A stretch of DNA of 64,000 bases from Candidatus Izemoplasma sp. (GCA_021736205.1 JAIPGF010000007.1:1-64000); one strand, 5' to 3'. Counted from the stretch's first letter, positions 24,443 to 34,679 are shown. Made by a program: numbers and translations. Notes: a model not told the origin generated them from the sequence alone.

Positions 24443-24957
24443 TTAACCTGACTACCCCAATCACTCTGGAAGATATCAAACGGTTGAAAGTCGGAGAAAA
24501 AGTCCTCATCTCTGGTACGATTTATACCGCAAGAGATCAAGCACATATAAGACTTCAAAATGAGGAAAATCTTAAGTTTGATCTTGAAGGTGCAGTAATT
24601 TTTTATGTCGGTCCAACACCTGCAAGAGATAATGTGGCACTCGGTGCAAGTGGACCTACATCTAGTTATCGAATGGATGACTTAGCTCCTAATTTAATGA
24701 AACGTGGTTTAAAATTAATGATAGGTAAAGGAGATAGGAGCGATAAATTTATTCAGGAAATGATTAATTATCAATCTGTTTATCTGATTGCTACCGGTGG
24801 TGCTGGTGCACTTTTATCAAGTAGAATTAAAAAGAGTCGTGTTATTATGTATGAAGATCTTGGTGCTGAAGCTATCCGAGAACTACAAGTAGAAGAATTT
24901 CCTTGCTTTGTTGCTTACGATATATATGGTAACAACATATTCAAAGATAACAAATAA
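24439..24957 (+). CDS. fumB: Class I fumarate hydratase, beta subunit
   Basis: A 172-residue partner of the alpha subunit, with the swivelling domain that completes the active site. Recognisable segments are LKVGEKVLISGTIYTARDQAH, YVGPTPA, GASGPTSSYRMD and LIATGGAGALLSSRIK, followed by MYEDLGAEAIRELQVEEFP. Length is typical. It overlaps the alpha subunit by 4 bp and ends before a bidirectional terminator. In an anaerobe it could run toward fumarate for reductive metabolism or aspartate-linked flux, but no fumarate reductase is in the window. Confidence 0.9.
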   Translation: MINLTTPITLEDIKRLKVGEKVLISGTIYTARDQAHIRLQNEENLKFDLEGAVIFYVGPTPARDNVALGASGPTSSYRMDDLAPNLMKRGLKLMIGKGDRSDKFIQEMINYQSVYLIATGGAGALLSSRIKKSRVIMYEDLGAEAIRELQVEEFPCFVAYDIYGNNIFKDNK

Positions 24958-24966
24958 CTAGTTCCT

Positions 24967-25001
24967 ATAAAAAAGATTCTCAATGATGAGAATCTTTTTT
25001 T
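24967..25001. terminator. Bidirectional terminator between convergent genes
   Basis: AAAAGATTCTCA (24971-24982), loop ATGA, TGAGAATCTTTT (24987-24998), with T-runs on both strands. Confidence 0.9.
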
Positions 25002-25005
25002 AATT

Positions 25006-27066
25006 TTATTCAGTCTCTTGAAGTAATAACGAATTTAGTATTGTCTCAGGATCACTTATTGTTGAAACCTTAATGTATTTGTTACTTATGCTATAGAAGT
25101 AATCACTAATAAATTTTGCTTTGTACACATATACCTGCTCAGAGTCATTATCAGTATGTGACACAAATCCAGTGCGTGTTAGGCCGCTTGCTTCTGAGAA
25201 GGAAAATACTAGCATTCCACTATTATAGTTTAGAATCTCATCCGTATTATCCATTACAAATGGCAAAGCAATTAACCCTTTATCTAAATCAATAAGTAAA
25301 TCTTTGTGATTATAAATCGCAGACGAATTTGTCCATCCGAATTCGCTATAATCGAATACTGCCTCGCTAAATACGGTTGGTTTTGCTTTATCTGAAATAT
25401 CATAAACACTTATTTTTAATCCTGTTGTTCTTCCACTGCTATCCGCATCAAAGCCAATGCCTAACATATAGTCATTCCCTAGTGGTTGCAGGTAGGTACT
25501 AAAGCCAGGGATTTCTAGTTCACCTAATTTAGATGGAACTTGTGGATCTGCTAAATCTAAAACATAAAAGGGATCAGTTTGTCTAAATGTTACAACATAG
25601 CCATACTCACCAACAAATCTAACAGCTTTGATAGTCTCTCCAGTTTTTCCTAAATTTTCAAGTTTAGATATGATTTCTAACTTCTCATTTAAAATATAAA
25701 CACGGTTGTTAATGGAGTCTCCCCACGAGCCTGTCGTAGTAGCCACACGTAAGTTTCCTTCAAATTCGTCCATTGAGAATTGATTTAATGTATACCCATC
25801 AACCATACCAAGTGCACTGTATTCTACATCTGTTTCATTGATTGACATTTTTAAAATCATTGTTTCACGTTTATTGATAGTTGAATCTTCTTGCGTTAAA
25901 AATGAGGTGCGTGTTGTATAGTAATAAAGTTTTCCCACTAAATACATATTATTAGGACTAACATACAAATGATAACCTGAATCCCCAAGCACTGTTTCCA
26001 TGTCCGCTTCATTCGTATTTAAATCAAACGCATAAAAACTTGTGAATGAATTAGGATTTGTCCCCTCTACATGAATAATATCTGCATAATCAGCAGTCGT
26101 TTTTTCTCCATTAATCGTATAGTAAGGAATAAATTCATCTAAATTAACTTCTTCGTCTTCATTGTATGGAATATAATTATTTGTTACGATATATAGATTT
26201 TCATCAATTTTACGGGTTCCAATAAAGTTACCGTTAATTTTATATGTATTTTCTAGTGAAAAATCTGTCTTATCATATACTTTTATTTCTGTGTTATTAG
26301 GACGATGCCAATATAGTCTACCAAAAGTTTCTTCTACTTTGTCACTGTCTTCATCACAATATTGGTCATAATTTTGCCCGACAACAACAAAATGGTCGTC
26401 ATCTACATACATTCCTGCAGGTCGAAACTGAACTCCGCAATTATCATCTGTTGTATAATCAATTTTTTTGGCAATACTTAAGACATCAATACCCTCTTCC
26501 ATCGTATAAGCAAGACTGATAATAATGCCTTCTTCACTTATTGTATAAATGAACTTTCCATCAGTTAATGCATTATCCATCTCATCCACACCAAGTACTT
26601 GATTATTGGTCTCTGAGTAATCATCACTACCAGAACCGGTAAAAGTGTCACTAGTTGTGACATCCATTGTTTCTTCCATTAAAAAATCATTACCGCTTCT
26701 ATTCAAGAAAAATGAGTTATGACTGCTTCTAATTCCAGTATTCTTGTAAAAATCATCTCGCAAAAAATTAATATCAGTTGCACTGGATATTTGATAAAGA
26801 TGACCGGGATTTCTTTTTTCGATACTAAGGTCAATCATAAATAATAAAGCAATTATTATTATAGGAGCCAATGCTGCTGCTCCTAGTAAGGAAAATTGAC
26901 GTTTATTACGTGTAAACACCGAGGTAATACGTAATGATTTTTGTTTAATCCTTAATTTATGATTCAATCTAAATTCTTCAATAATCTTACCCATAAGAAA
27001 TACAGAGATTCCAAGTAAAAAGATTACAAGGATAACGTTGAATGGTTTACTTAAAAATTCTAACAT
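25006..27066 (-). CDS. Membrane-anchored beta-propeller domain protein
   Basis: A 686-residue extracytoplasmic protein of the bacterial/archaeal beta-propeller domain family (PF09826 type), function unknown. Two hydrophobic helices are near the N-terminus (about residues 11-30 and 60-78, the latter alanine- and isoleucine-rich). A large outward region follows with repeated blade-like strands such as DGKFIYTISEEGIIIS, DENLYIVTNNYIPY, GNLRVATTTGSW and GEYGYVVTFRQTDPF. It is rich in Asp and Tyr, with a single CDEDSDK acidic stretch. It lies 15 bp after a LytTR-domain regulator gene and is almost certainly co-transcribed with it. Ligand unknown. Confidence 0.85.
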   Translation of the reverse strand: MLEFLSKPFNVILVIFLLGISVFLMGKIIEEFRLNHKLRIKQKSLRITSVFTRNKRQFSLLGAAALAPIIIIALLFMIDLSIEKRNPGHLYQISSATDINFLRDDFYKNTGIRSSHNSFFLNRSGNDFLMEETMDVTTSDTFTGSGSDDYSETNNQVLGVDEMDNALTDGKFIYTISEEGIIISLAYTMEEGIDVLSIAKKIDYTTDDNCGVQFRPAGMYVDDDHFVVVGQNYDQYCDEDSDKVEETFGRLYWHRPNNTEIKVYDKTDFSLENTYKINGNFIGTRKIDENLYIVTNNYIPYNEDEEVNLDEFIPYYTINGEKTTADYADIIHVEGTNPNSFTSFYAFDLNTNEADMETVLGDSGYHLYVSPNNMYLVGKLYYYTTRTSFLTQEDSTINKRETMILKMSINETDVEYSALGMVDGYTLNQFSMDEFEGNLRVATTTGSWGDSINNRVYILNEKLEIISKLENLGKTGETIKAVRFVGEYGYVVTFRQTDPFYVLDLADPQVPSKLGELEIPGFSTYLQPLGNDYMLGIGFDADSSGRTTGLKISVYDISDKAKPTVFSEAVFDYSEFGWTNSSAIYNHKDLLIDLDKGLIALPFVMDNTDEILNYNSGMLVFSFSEASGLTRTGFVSHTDNDSEQVYVYKAKFISDYFYSISNKYIKVSTISDPETILNSLLLQETE

Positions 27067-27081
27067 TTTGATACCTCCAAA

Positions 27082-27600
27082 TTAAATTTCTAACATTTCT
27101 TTGAATGTTTTCAAATAACTTCTGTTTACTTCAATGTGGTCGTTATTTTTCATTAATAAATCTAATTTAGAATTAAGAGCTGGTTTTATATATTCAATTT
27201 TACCAATATTGACAATGGCATATTTACTAACTCTAATGAAGGGTTTCTCTTTCAATAGTTTATCTAACTCATAAAGCTTTAATTTAATTAATAACTTTGT
27301 TTTGTGTAAGACCCCATATAACTCTTGATCTTCAACAATAAAATATAAAAAGTTATCACTATCTACTCGTTTCGTACCATATTCATTATAGCCCGTAATA
27401 TAAACAGTTTCTCCTTTAACAATCCAGTCTAGCAATTCAGACAACTCAGTAATTTGCCTCTCTGAAAAGACAATATTTAATTTATCATCTTCTGTTTTAG
27501 ACTGATCGTTGGTGAGAACATATTTATACTCTGTTGATTCAACCAAATTCAATCGCTCTTTAATTCTTTTGTTATTCTCAACCACTTTTAACTTAAACAT
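27082..27600 (-). CDS. LytTR-domain transcription regulator without receiver
   Basis: A 172-residue protein. The C-terminal 95 residues form a LytTR DNA-binding domain (LDKLLKEKPFIRVSKYAIVN, then IGKIEYIKPALNSKLDLLM and IEVNRSYLKTFKEML). The first 75 residues are not a phospho-receiver, so input is not through a classical histidine kinase. A site AGGAGGGA precedes ATG 27600. It is the first gene of a two-gene unit with the beta-propeller protein. It may control its own operon, although I found no clear pair of LytTR sites in the 195-bp upstream gap. Confidence 0.88.
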   Translation of the reverse strand: MFKLKVVENNKRIKERLNLVESTEYKYVLTNDQSKTEDDKLNIVFSERQITELSELLDWIVKGETVYITGYNEYGTKRVDSDNFLYFIVEDQELYGVLHKTKLLIKLKLYELDKLLKEKPFIRVSKYAIVNIGKIEYIKPALNSKLDLLMKNNDHIEVNRSYLKTFKEMLEI

Positions 27601-27756
27601 CTAAATCCCTCCTAAAGACAATTTAAAGATATCATACTTAATTCCTTATATAAATATATGTGAGGTATCCTACATAAATTCATCGTTGAATTACAGCATT
27701 ATCATTGGTTAATCTAATTACATTATACCATCAATCAAAAACTATTACATATAAGT

Positions 27757-27787
27757 TAAAAAAACCTAACAGTTGAATGTTAGGTTT
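27757..27787 (-). terminator. Terminator of maf
   Basis: AAACCTAACA (27762-27771) pairs with TGTTAGGTTT (27778-27787). A T-run follows on the minus strand. It begins 9 bp after the maf stop. Confidence 0.85.
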
Positions 27788-27795
27788 AATATTAA

Positions 27796-28359
27796 CTACA
27801 ATGTTTTTAATGTGTTATAAAGTTGATAAATTGGTACTCCTATAATAGCATAATAATCGCCTTCAACATGTTTGACAAATTTCGCCGCTTTACCTTGGAT
27901 AGCGTAAGCTCCTGCTTTATCCATGGGTTCCTTTGAGGCAATATAATCATTTATCTCGTCAGTAGAGAGATGAGCAAATGTTACCTTAGCTAATCCATAA
28001 AATGATCGTCGTTTCTCTTTTGTAATAACGGCACATCCAGTAAACACTTCATGCGTTGTTCCACTTAGAGTTTTCAACATACTAAACGCTTCTTCATTAT
28101 TTGTTGGTTTCCCTAAAATGTTACCATTGAAGGTCACAAGGGTATCAAATCCTAAAATAATTTTATTTGGATGTTTTTGATAGATATCTAGCGCTTTTTG
28201 CTCAGCCAATGACATAACATTTTCTGCAAGCGACTTATCAGAATCAAGATGTTCTTCAATAGCACTTGGTATCACTTCAAACGATAATTCTAATTGATCG
28301 AGCAATTCTTTTCTTCTTGGTGATTGACTTGCAAGTATTAGTTGTTTATCTAGGTACAT
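27796..28359 (-). CDS. maf: Maf nucleoside triphosphate pyrophosphatase
   Basis: A 187-residue housecleaning pyrophosphatase that hydrolyses dTTP, UTP and modified nucleotides to monophosphates. Family motifs are ILASQSPRRKELL (phosphate-binding loop), ILGFDTLV with its metal-binding Asp, GKPTNNEEAFSMLKTLSGTTH, and the C-terminal DKAGAYAIQGKAAKFV. I chose ATG 28359, preceded by GAGGAAAAAG, which overlaps the MFS gene by 14 bp. Translational coupling with that gene is likely, though no functional link is known. Confidence 0.94.
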   Translation of the reverse strand: MYLDKQLILASQSPRRKELLDQLELSFEVIPSAIEEHLDSDKSLAENVMSLAEQKALDIYQKHPNKIILGFDTLVTFNGNILGKPTNNEEAFSMLKTLSGTTHEVFTGCAVITKEKRRSFYGLAKVTFAHLSTDEINDYIASKEPMDKAGAYAIQGKAAKFVKHVEGDYYAIIGVPIYQLYNTLKTL

Positions 28360-29608
28360 ATTCAGCTTTTTCCTCCTTAACAAATATCAAAACAATTGCC
28401 CCAAGTGTTAAGGGAAATAGTAACACAAGCACTGCTCTATTTGCTGTGGTAAATGCCATTAAAGACCCTAATAAGAAGGGAGAAAAGATCCCACTAAACT
28501 TTCCAAACACACTGAAGAAGCCAAAGAATTCATTTGCTTTTTGAATGGGTAACATCTTAGCGAAGAAACTACGGCTAACAGCTTGTATACCACCTTGTGC
28601 TGACCCTATAAGAATTGCAACAACCCACATTAAATATTCTCTTCCTTCTACGATTAAAGAAACAATAATTATAGTTGCAGCGTACATGAATATACCATAA
28701 AATAACATGGGTTTCCCACCAAATTTTTTAGCGAGGCGACCATAAATGATTGCACAGGGAAATGCGATAAATTGCACAACAATTACTACACCTAATAATA
28801 CGGGATTTCCAACATTCAATTGACTCCCTATTGTTGTAGCTAATCGAATAACTGTATTAACAACATCAATATAAAGTAAGTAGGCGACCATAAAAATAAA
28901 AATATTTTTATAGGTACTTATTTCTTTAAATGTATTCCAAATACGTAATAAAGACTTTCTTATAGCATGTGGTTCATGTTCGATGTTATATGTTTGATCT
29001 ACATCTTTAAGCATTGGAATAGAATACCCTAACCACCAAATAAAAGTTACAATAAAAGCAAAAGAAATAGTCAGTTGAAAGTACTTATCATCAATAAATC
29101 CTAGTTCTACGAGTCCGAAGGGAATAATCCCAATGAAAAACGGAATTAAACTACCAATATAACCCCAAGCAAATCCTGTTGAACTTATTTCATCCATGCG
29201 TTCGTCACTCGTTACATCAACTAAAAAGGCATCATATAAGACATTCGCAATGTTGTATCCAACACTAGACATAAAGAAAATAGCGATCAATACTAACCAA
29301 CTAAAGCCAGGAATTGCTAATCCTAGACCTCCTAATAATCCTACTGATAAGAAAAAGATGAAAAATTTCTTTTTATTACCATGGTAGTTTGCTAGCGATC
29401 CTATTACAGGAGATAACAATGCAGTAACAAGGGCAATCCCTGCTGTAGCAAAAGTGAATAACTGTCCTGCGTTATCGGGTGCATCGGGTAAAACAATATG
29501 ATAAAGTGGGAATAAAATTGTAATAACGGTTAACACAAAGGCGCTATTAGCAACATCATATAAAACCCACGATCGTTCTTTTTTACTTAACTTTAATAGT
29601 TTAAACAT
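28346..29608 (-). CDS. MFS transporter of the UMF1/Atg22 group
   Basis: A 420-residue membrane transporter with about twelve hydrophobic helices. The start RSWVLYDVANSAFVLTVITI is the signature of the UMF1 (Atg22-like) family. Members in fungi export amino acids from the vacuole, while the substrates of bacterial members are mostly unknown. The intracellular loop between helices 2 and 3 (LANYHGNKKKFFI) and the central charged loop (residues about 190-215) are typical. It is preceded by AGGAGAAA and co-transcribed with maf. A metabolite exporter or permease for sugars or amino acids is possible. Confidence 0.88.
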   Translation of the reverse strand: MFKLLKLSKKERSWVLYDVANSAFVLTVITILFPLYHIVLPDAPDNAGQLFTFATAGIALVTALLSPVIGSLANYHGNKKKFFIFFLSVGLLGGLGLAIPGFSWLVLIAIFFMSSVGYNIANVLYDAFLVDVTSDERMDEISSTGFAWGYIGSLIPFFIGIIPFGLVELGFIDDKYFQLTISFAFIVTFIWWLGYSIPMLKDVDQTYNIEHEPHAIRKSLLRIWNTFKEISTYKNIFIFMVAYLLYIDVVNTVIRLATTIGSQLNVGNPVLLGVVIVVQFIAFPCAIIYGRLAKKFGGKPMLFYGIFMYAATIIIVSLIVEGREYLMWVVAILIGSAQGGIQAVSRSFFAKMLPIQKANEFFGFFSVFGKFSGIFSPFLLGSLMAFTTANRAVLVLLFPLTLGAIVLIFVKEEKAEYVPR

Positions 29609-29757
29609 ATTTTTTCTCCTGTCTGTTGTAAATTTTATTTACTTCTTATATTATATCATAAAGACTACTTTTAGTATAAAGCTTTTAGAAATCAACCCAA
29701 AACTGAACAAACTATGTTATAATTAATGTAACTGGACAAGATAAATGAGGTAAGAAA

Positions 29758-30627
29758 ATGACTGTATTTATTCAAGTTGCACTGGCATTTACATCCTTAG
29801 CAATTATTAGCAGACTATCAAAATATTTTAAAAGTTTTTTTCTACCATTTTATATTTTAATGGGGATAGCACTTGGTCCACTTGTTTTAGGATGGACAAC
29901 CAATCAAGAGATATTTAAGTTACTTGGTGAATTAGGCCGTGTTTTTCTTATGTTTTATTTAGGGTATGAATTTTCATTAAGTCGAATTTTATAAGAGAAA
30001 AAACAATTCTTATTAACCGGTCTTGTTGATTTTATTATTAATTTTGGTCTAGGGATTTTAATTGGTCTTCTCTTAAACCTATCATTTATATATATGATTG
30101 TTTTTGCTGGCATTATTTATATGAGTAGTTCAAGTATTATAACTAAATCATTAACTCAACTTGGGGCTATTAAAGAAAATGAAGGACAATTTGTGATGGG
30201 GATTATGGTATTTGAACCAGTTGTGATTAAATTTCGTGATATTTTTGGTGGTATTTTCTTTTTCTATTTTGGGATGACATTTACATTTTCAGGTATACCT
30301 TATACAATTGGTACTCTTTTATGGATTTCAGCAATAGCAGTCATTGGTAAAATAGTGAGTGGTTTAATCTTACACTACAAAGAAGGCTGCTCTTTACAAG
30401 ATGCCTTATTCATCGGTATTACCACTGTACCAAGGGGCGAATTTTCATTGATTATCGCTGGACTTGTAGTAACGACTATGCCTGAGTTTCAAGAACTAGC
30501 AGTTGTTTCAATACTAATTACCTCGCTCGTAACAACAGCCGCTTTTTGGATTATTAATCTTACATGTCATACACTTAATATTTGCATGATGTCAAATCGA
30601 TTAATTAATCGGCAAAAAGATATATAA
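29758..30627 (+). pseudogene. Broken CPA2-type cation:proton antiporter
   Basis: The frame begins with a normal antiporter N-terminus (ISRLSKYFKSFFLPFYILMG, ending YEFSLSRIL) and is stopped by TAA at 29992-29994. The same frame then continues without shift (EKKQFLLTGLVDFIINFGLG... to ITKSLTQLGAIKEN). After GIMVFEPVVIKF it jumps directly to RDIFGGIFFFYFGMTFTF, segments that in intact family members are separated by roughly 120 or more residues. The gene therefore has a nonsense codon and an internal deletion. The 289 remaining codons still end in transporter-like helices. An intact CPA2 antiporter of a different type is at 61123-62430. Restart at ATG 30094 would give only a fragment. Confidence 0.85.
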
Positions 30628-30747
30628 ACATACATGTAGTAGATATCTAAACAGAACAAATATTCTATTATTTCTTCATTACAAAAATTCAGCTAAGACT
30701 AATGTATACTTATGTCTTACGTGTTATAATATAAGTAGGTGATATGT

Positions 30748-32058
30748 ATGGTTGATTTGATTACTTATGTACAAAAAAAAGCGTTTATTACTAAAAACGA
30801 ACCCATCATTGTTTCGGTAAGTACCGGTGTCGATTCAATGGTTCTTTTACATGTGTGTGAACAACTGACAAATTCGATTATTGTTGCGCACATTAATCAT
30901 AATCAACGCTCAGCTTCAACAAAGGAATACAAATTTATCAAAGCCTATGCTAAAAAGAAAAACTATATTTTTGAAGGACATACAATTACCAAAAATATTA
31001 CTGATAATTTTCAAGAACAAGCCAGAAGAATACGTTATAAGTTTTTAAAAGGGCTTGCTTCAAAACACAACATCAAAAAAATCTTTGTAGGACATCATCT
31101 TGATGACCAAGTTGAAACTATTTTAATGCGTCTTGTTAGAGGCAGTAGTTTTTCAGGTTACTCAGGAATTAAAGAAGTTAATAAAGAACGAAATATTACT
31201 TTAATAAGACCTTTTTTAGACATTAAAAAGTCAGTCCTCAAACAGTATGCCAAAACACATAATATCAAATATTTTATAGATCAATCTAATAGTGATATTA
31301 AGTATACAAGAAATAGATTTAGACACAATATCATTCCTTTGCTTGAACAAGAAAACCCTAAGTTTGATGAGAAGATTAAACAATTTAGTGAGTACATTGG
31401 ATATGCGGACAGTTTACTAGAAACACTTAAAAACAATTTTATTAAATCTCACTGTATGTATGGCACCATGAATTTAACAGAATTTAACAAACAAAATCCC
31501 TTGTTAAAAATAAAACTTATTAAACACTTAGTCAACAAAGCAACGGATGATACAGTTGAAGTATCTTATGAACAATATCATGCTATTATTTATATGTGTT
31601 TAACAGATACACCCAATCAAAAAATCACTCTTGAAAATAAGTATGAATTTATTAAAGAATATGAAACCATATTTGTTGAAAAAGCAACGGATAATGATAC
31701 AATAAATAAGAAGATTATAAAAGCGGGAACCTATTACATCTCCAACACACATAAATTCATTATTTCTGATAAGAAAATTACTCAAAATTATAGTAATTAT
31801 TTCGAATTATGTTATAATAAATTAGTGTTTCCACTATTTTTAAGAACACGGCAAAATGGAGACAAAATGAAACTTACTATTGGAACAAAAAAAGTGAAAG
31901 ATGTATTGATAGATCAAAAAATTCCGCCATCAAAACGAGACGAACTTGTTGTTTTGGCTGACGAAGAAAATGTTCTATGGATTCCCGGCATAAAAAAATC
32001 AACACAAGATCAATCATTGCAACATAAGTTATACATTTACGAGGTGAAAACATGTTAG
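30748..32058 (+). CDS. tilS: tRNA(Ile)-lysidine synthase TilS
   Basis: A 436-residue enzyme that joins lysine to C34 of tRNA-Ile2(CAT) using ATP, so that it reads AUA. The N-type PP-loop is VSVSTGVDSMVLLHV, with Thr where many members have the second Gly. HINHNQR, GHHLDDQVETILMRLVRGS and RNRFRHNIIPLL are conserved. The C-terminal domain ends FLRTRQNGDKMKL...LWIPGI. I chose ATG 30748, with AGGTGATA upstream. It heads the conserved tilS-hpt-ftsH cluster and overlaps hpt by 7 bp. Its presumed substrate tRNA is encoded at 3049-3126. Confidence 0.95.
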   Translation: MVDLITYVQKKAFITKNEPIIVSVSTGVDSMVLLHVCEQLTNSIIVAHINHNQRSASTKEYKFIKAYAKKKNYIFEGHTITKNITDNFQEQARRIRYKFLKGLASKHNIKKIFVGHHLDDQVETILMRLVRGSSFSGYSGIKEVNKERNITLIRPFLDIKKSVLKQYAKTHNIKYFIDQSNSDIKYTRNRFRHNIIPLLEQENPKFDEKIKQFSEYIGYADSLLETLKNNFIKSHCMYGTMNLTEFNKQNPLLKIKLIKHLVNKATDDTVEVSYEQYHAIIYMCLTDTPNQKITLENKYEFIKEYETIFVEKATDNDTINKKIIKAGTYYISNTHKFIISDKKITQNYSNYFELCYNKLVFPLFLRTRQNGDKMKLTIGTKKVKDVLIDQKIPPSKRDELVVLADEENVLWIPGIKKSTQDQSLQHKLYIYEVKTC

Positions 32059-32597
32059 AAAAAGACATTGAAAAAGTCATTGTTTCAAACGAAGATATCA
32101 ATAAGATAGCTAAACGGTTAGGAACACAACTTGCTGAAGAATATCGCGACCAATTTCCATTAGTTGTTGGATTATTGAAAGGCTGCGTCCCATTTATGGG
32201 AACACTTATTCAAAATATGGACATTCCAATGGAAATAGATTTTATGGATGTTTCAAGTTATCATGGTGGTATTGAATCAAGTGGTGACATAAAGATTAAT
32301 AAAGATTTAGATGCACAAGTTAAAGGACGAGACATTATTATTGCTGAAGATATTGTAGATACCGGTAGAACAATTAAAGTTGTTATGGATTTACTTAAGT
32401 ATCGCGGTGCTAAAAGTGTTAGTGTCGTTACCTTGCTTGACAAACCAGCTGGACGTATCGTAGAAATTGATCCTGAATACATTGGGGTAACAATTCCTAA
32501 AGAATTCGTTGTTGGATATGGACTAGATTATGATGAACAATATCGCAATTTACCTTACGTAGGTGTATTGAAACCCAAAGTTTATAATAAGGAGTGA
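32052..32597 (+). CDS. hpt: Hypoxanthine phosphoribosyltransferase
   Basis: A 181-residue purine salvage enzyme making IMP or GMP from hypoxanthine or guanine and PRPP. The PRPP-binding motif IIAEDIVDTGRTIKVV is near residue 96, and VVGLLKGCVPFMGTL and the flexible-loop VSSYHGG are typical. Length matches Bacillus HprT. It starts inside the last codons of tilS with GAGGTGAA upstream and is followed by ftsH after 6 bp, the usual Firmicutes order. Confidence 0.96.
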   Translation: MLEKDIEKVIVSNEDINKIAKRLGTQLAEEYRDQFPLVVGLLKGCVPFMGTLIQNMDIPMEIDFMDVSSYHGGIESSGDIKINKDLDAQVKGRDIIIAEDIVDTGRTIKVVMDLLKYRGAKSVSVVTLLDKPAGRIVEIDPEYIGVTIPKEFVVGYGLDYDEQYRNLPYVGVLKPKVYNKE

Positions 32598-32603
32598 AGA
32601 TAA

Positions 32604-34643
32604 ATGGCAAACAAGCAAATTAAGCCACCGTCAAGTAGGTTTGGTAACTTAGTCGTTATCGCTATTATACTAGCGTTTATTTTCGGGGCAGTTTACGTAT
32701 TTACATACGATGAAGAATCACCTGTTGAATATACCTATTCACAGTTCGTAAAAGAAGTTCAAGATGGAAAAATTTTAACGATTAAATCAACACCGCTATC
32801 TGGGGATATTAACTCAGGTGGATTTAAAGTAGAAGGAACGTTTGATGTAGATAATGATGGTGAAAGTGATGGCTCTTACTTTCTAGAAGTCCCTTCAAAA
32901 GAAGTTTTATCAGATATTATTAATCTCACAAATGGTAGAGCTATAGAGTATGATCACACCCCAGGCAGTAGTTATAGTTTCTGGAACATACTTGCAATAT
33001 TAGGTCCTATACTAATTCTAGTTGTTATTGTCGCATTATTTATGCGTAATAACGGTGGGAATAGCCGTGCCTTTAATTTCGGTAAAAACCGTGCAACGTT
33101 AAACAAAGAAAAAACAACAACCTTTGATAATGTTGCTGGTGTAAAAGAAGAAAAAGAAGAACTTGCTGAGTTAATAGATTTCTTAAAAGATCCAAAGAAA
33201 TTTACGAAATTAGGTGCAAGAATTCCCAAAGGTGTCTTAATGGTCGGTGCTCCTGGTACTGGTAAAACATTACTTGCTAGAGCTGTTGCTGGTGAAGCAA
33301 AAGTGCCATTTTATTCTATCAGTGGATCAGACTTTGTCGAAATGTTTGTTGGTGTTGGAGCCAGCCGTGTAAGAGATATGTTTAAAGAAGCTAAACAAAA
33401 TTCTCCATGTATCGTCTTTATTGATGAGTTAGATGCCGTTGGTCGCCAACGTGGTACTGGTGTAGGTGGAGGACACGATGAACGTGAACAAACCTTAAAC
33501 CAACTACTTGTTGAAATGGATGGATTTGGTGAAAACTCTGGAATCATTATCATTGCTGCAACCAATAGACCAGATGTATTAGATCCAGCATTATTAAGAC
33601 CTGGTCGCTTTGATCGACAAATTACTATTTCTAAACCAGACATTAAAGGTCGTGAAGCAATCTTAGAAGTACATGCTAGAAATAAAAAAATTGATTCAAG
33701 TGTTACCTTCGAACAAATTGCACAACGTACACCTGGATTTACTGGTGCAGACTTAGAAAACTTATTAAATGAAGCAGCTTTATTAGCTGCTAGAGAAAAT
33801 AAAGAAGCCATCAAGATTTATCATATCGATGAAGCAGTTGATCGTGTGATGATGGGACCTGCTAAAAAATCACGTGTCTTCACCAAAAAAGAACGCGATT
33901 TTATTGCACACCACGAAGCAGGACATGCTGTTATTGGACTTAAATTGGATAATGCCAATATTGTTCATAAAGTAACTATTATTCCTCGTGGACAAGCTGG
34001 TGGGTACAACTTAATGTTACCAGAAAATGAAGAAGCATTCTTGAAAACAAAACAAAGTTTAGTTGACCAAATTACTGGATTACTTGGTGGTCGAGTGGCT
34101 GAAGAAATTATTTTCAATGAAGTTTCAACAGGCGCCCACAACGACTTTCAAAAAGCAACAGAAATTGCCCGTTCAATGGTTACAGAATATGGTATGAGTT
34201 CCCTGGGACCTATCACATATGAAAAACGTAATGGCAATGTATTCTTAGGACGTGACTACGCCAAAGATAAAACATTTAGTGATCAAGTTGCTTTAGAAAT
34301 TGATAATGAAGTTAGAAAAATAATAAACACTTCTTACGAAAAAGCTGAAAAAGTCATTAAAGAAAACCTTGATTTACTCAGAAATATCGCACGTCACTTA
34401 CTCGATGTTGAAACATTAACTAAAGAAGATATTTTAGAAATTGTTGATACTGGCAAATTAGCATGGTGGGAAAAGAAAAAAGCAGCACGTGCAGATCATA
34501 CAACCAATACTTTTACCAAAGAAGAACTAGAAGACTACACAGTTCCTCAACTGAGAGAAATTGCTAGAGAGAAAGATTTATCAGGGTATTCAACCTTACG
34601 TAAAGATGAATTAATCGACTTAATTTTAGAAGCTAATAAATAA
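32604..34643 (+). CDS. ftsH: ATP-dependent zinc metalloprotease FtsH with C-terminal Rho_N/SAP-like extension
   Basis: A 679-residue membrane AAA+ protease that degrades misassembled membrane and regulatory proteins. Transmembrane helices lie near residues 14-34 and 126-148, flanking an extracytoplasmic domain. The AAA module has [20 protein letters not shown] and RPGRFDRQI, and the zinc motif is H437-E438-AG-H441. After the normal protease end, residues 637-679 form an extra domain ([20 protein letters not shown] followed by [11 protein letters not shown]) resembling Rho N-terminal/SAP-type helical motifs. FtsH usually ends in an acidic or glycine-rich tail, so this tail is unusual. AAGGAGTG precedes the ATG. 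Confidence 0.95.
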   Translation: MANKQIKPPSSRFGNLVVIAIILAFIFGAVYVFTYDEESPVEYTYSQFVKEVQDGKILTIKSTPLSGDINSGGFKVEGTFDVDNDGESDGSYFLEVPSKEVLSDIINLTNGRAIEYDHTPGSSYSFWNILAILGPILILVVIVALFMRNNGGNSRAFNFGKNRATLNKEKTTTFDNVAGVKEEKEELAELIDFLKDPKKFTKLGARIPKGVLMVGAPGTGKTLLARAVAGEAKVPFYSISGSDFVEMFVGVGASRVRDMFKEAKQNSPCIVFIDELDAVGRQRGTGVGGGHDEREQTLNQLLVEMDGFGENSGIIIIAATNRPDVLDPALLRPGRFDRQITISKPDIKGREAILEVHARNKKIDSSVTFEQIAQRTPGFTGADLENLLNEAALLAARENKEAIKIYHIDEAVDRVMMGPAKKSRVFTKKERDFIAHHEAGHAVIGLKLDNANIVHKVTIIPRGQAGGYNLMLPENEEAFLKTKQSLVDQITGLLGGRVAEEIIFNEVSTGAHNDFQKATEIARSMVTEYGMSSLGPITYEKRNGNVFLGRDYAKDKTFSDQVALEIDNEVRKIINTSYEKAEKVIKENLDLLRNIARHLLDVETLTKEDILEIVDTGKLAWWEKKKAARADHTTNTFTKEELEDYTVPQLREIAREKDLSGYSTLRKDELIDLILEANK

Positions 34644-34650
34644 GATTATA

Positions 34651-34679
34651 GGAAGTGTTTTTACAAACACTTCCTTTTT
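34651..34679 (+). terminator. Terminator of tilS-hpt-ftsH
   Basis: GGAAGTGTTT (34651-34660), loop TTAC, AAACACTTCC (34665-34674), then five T. Confidence 0.92.
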
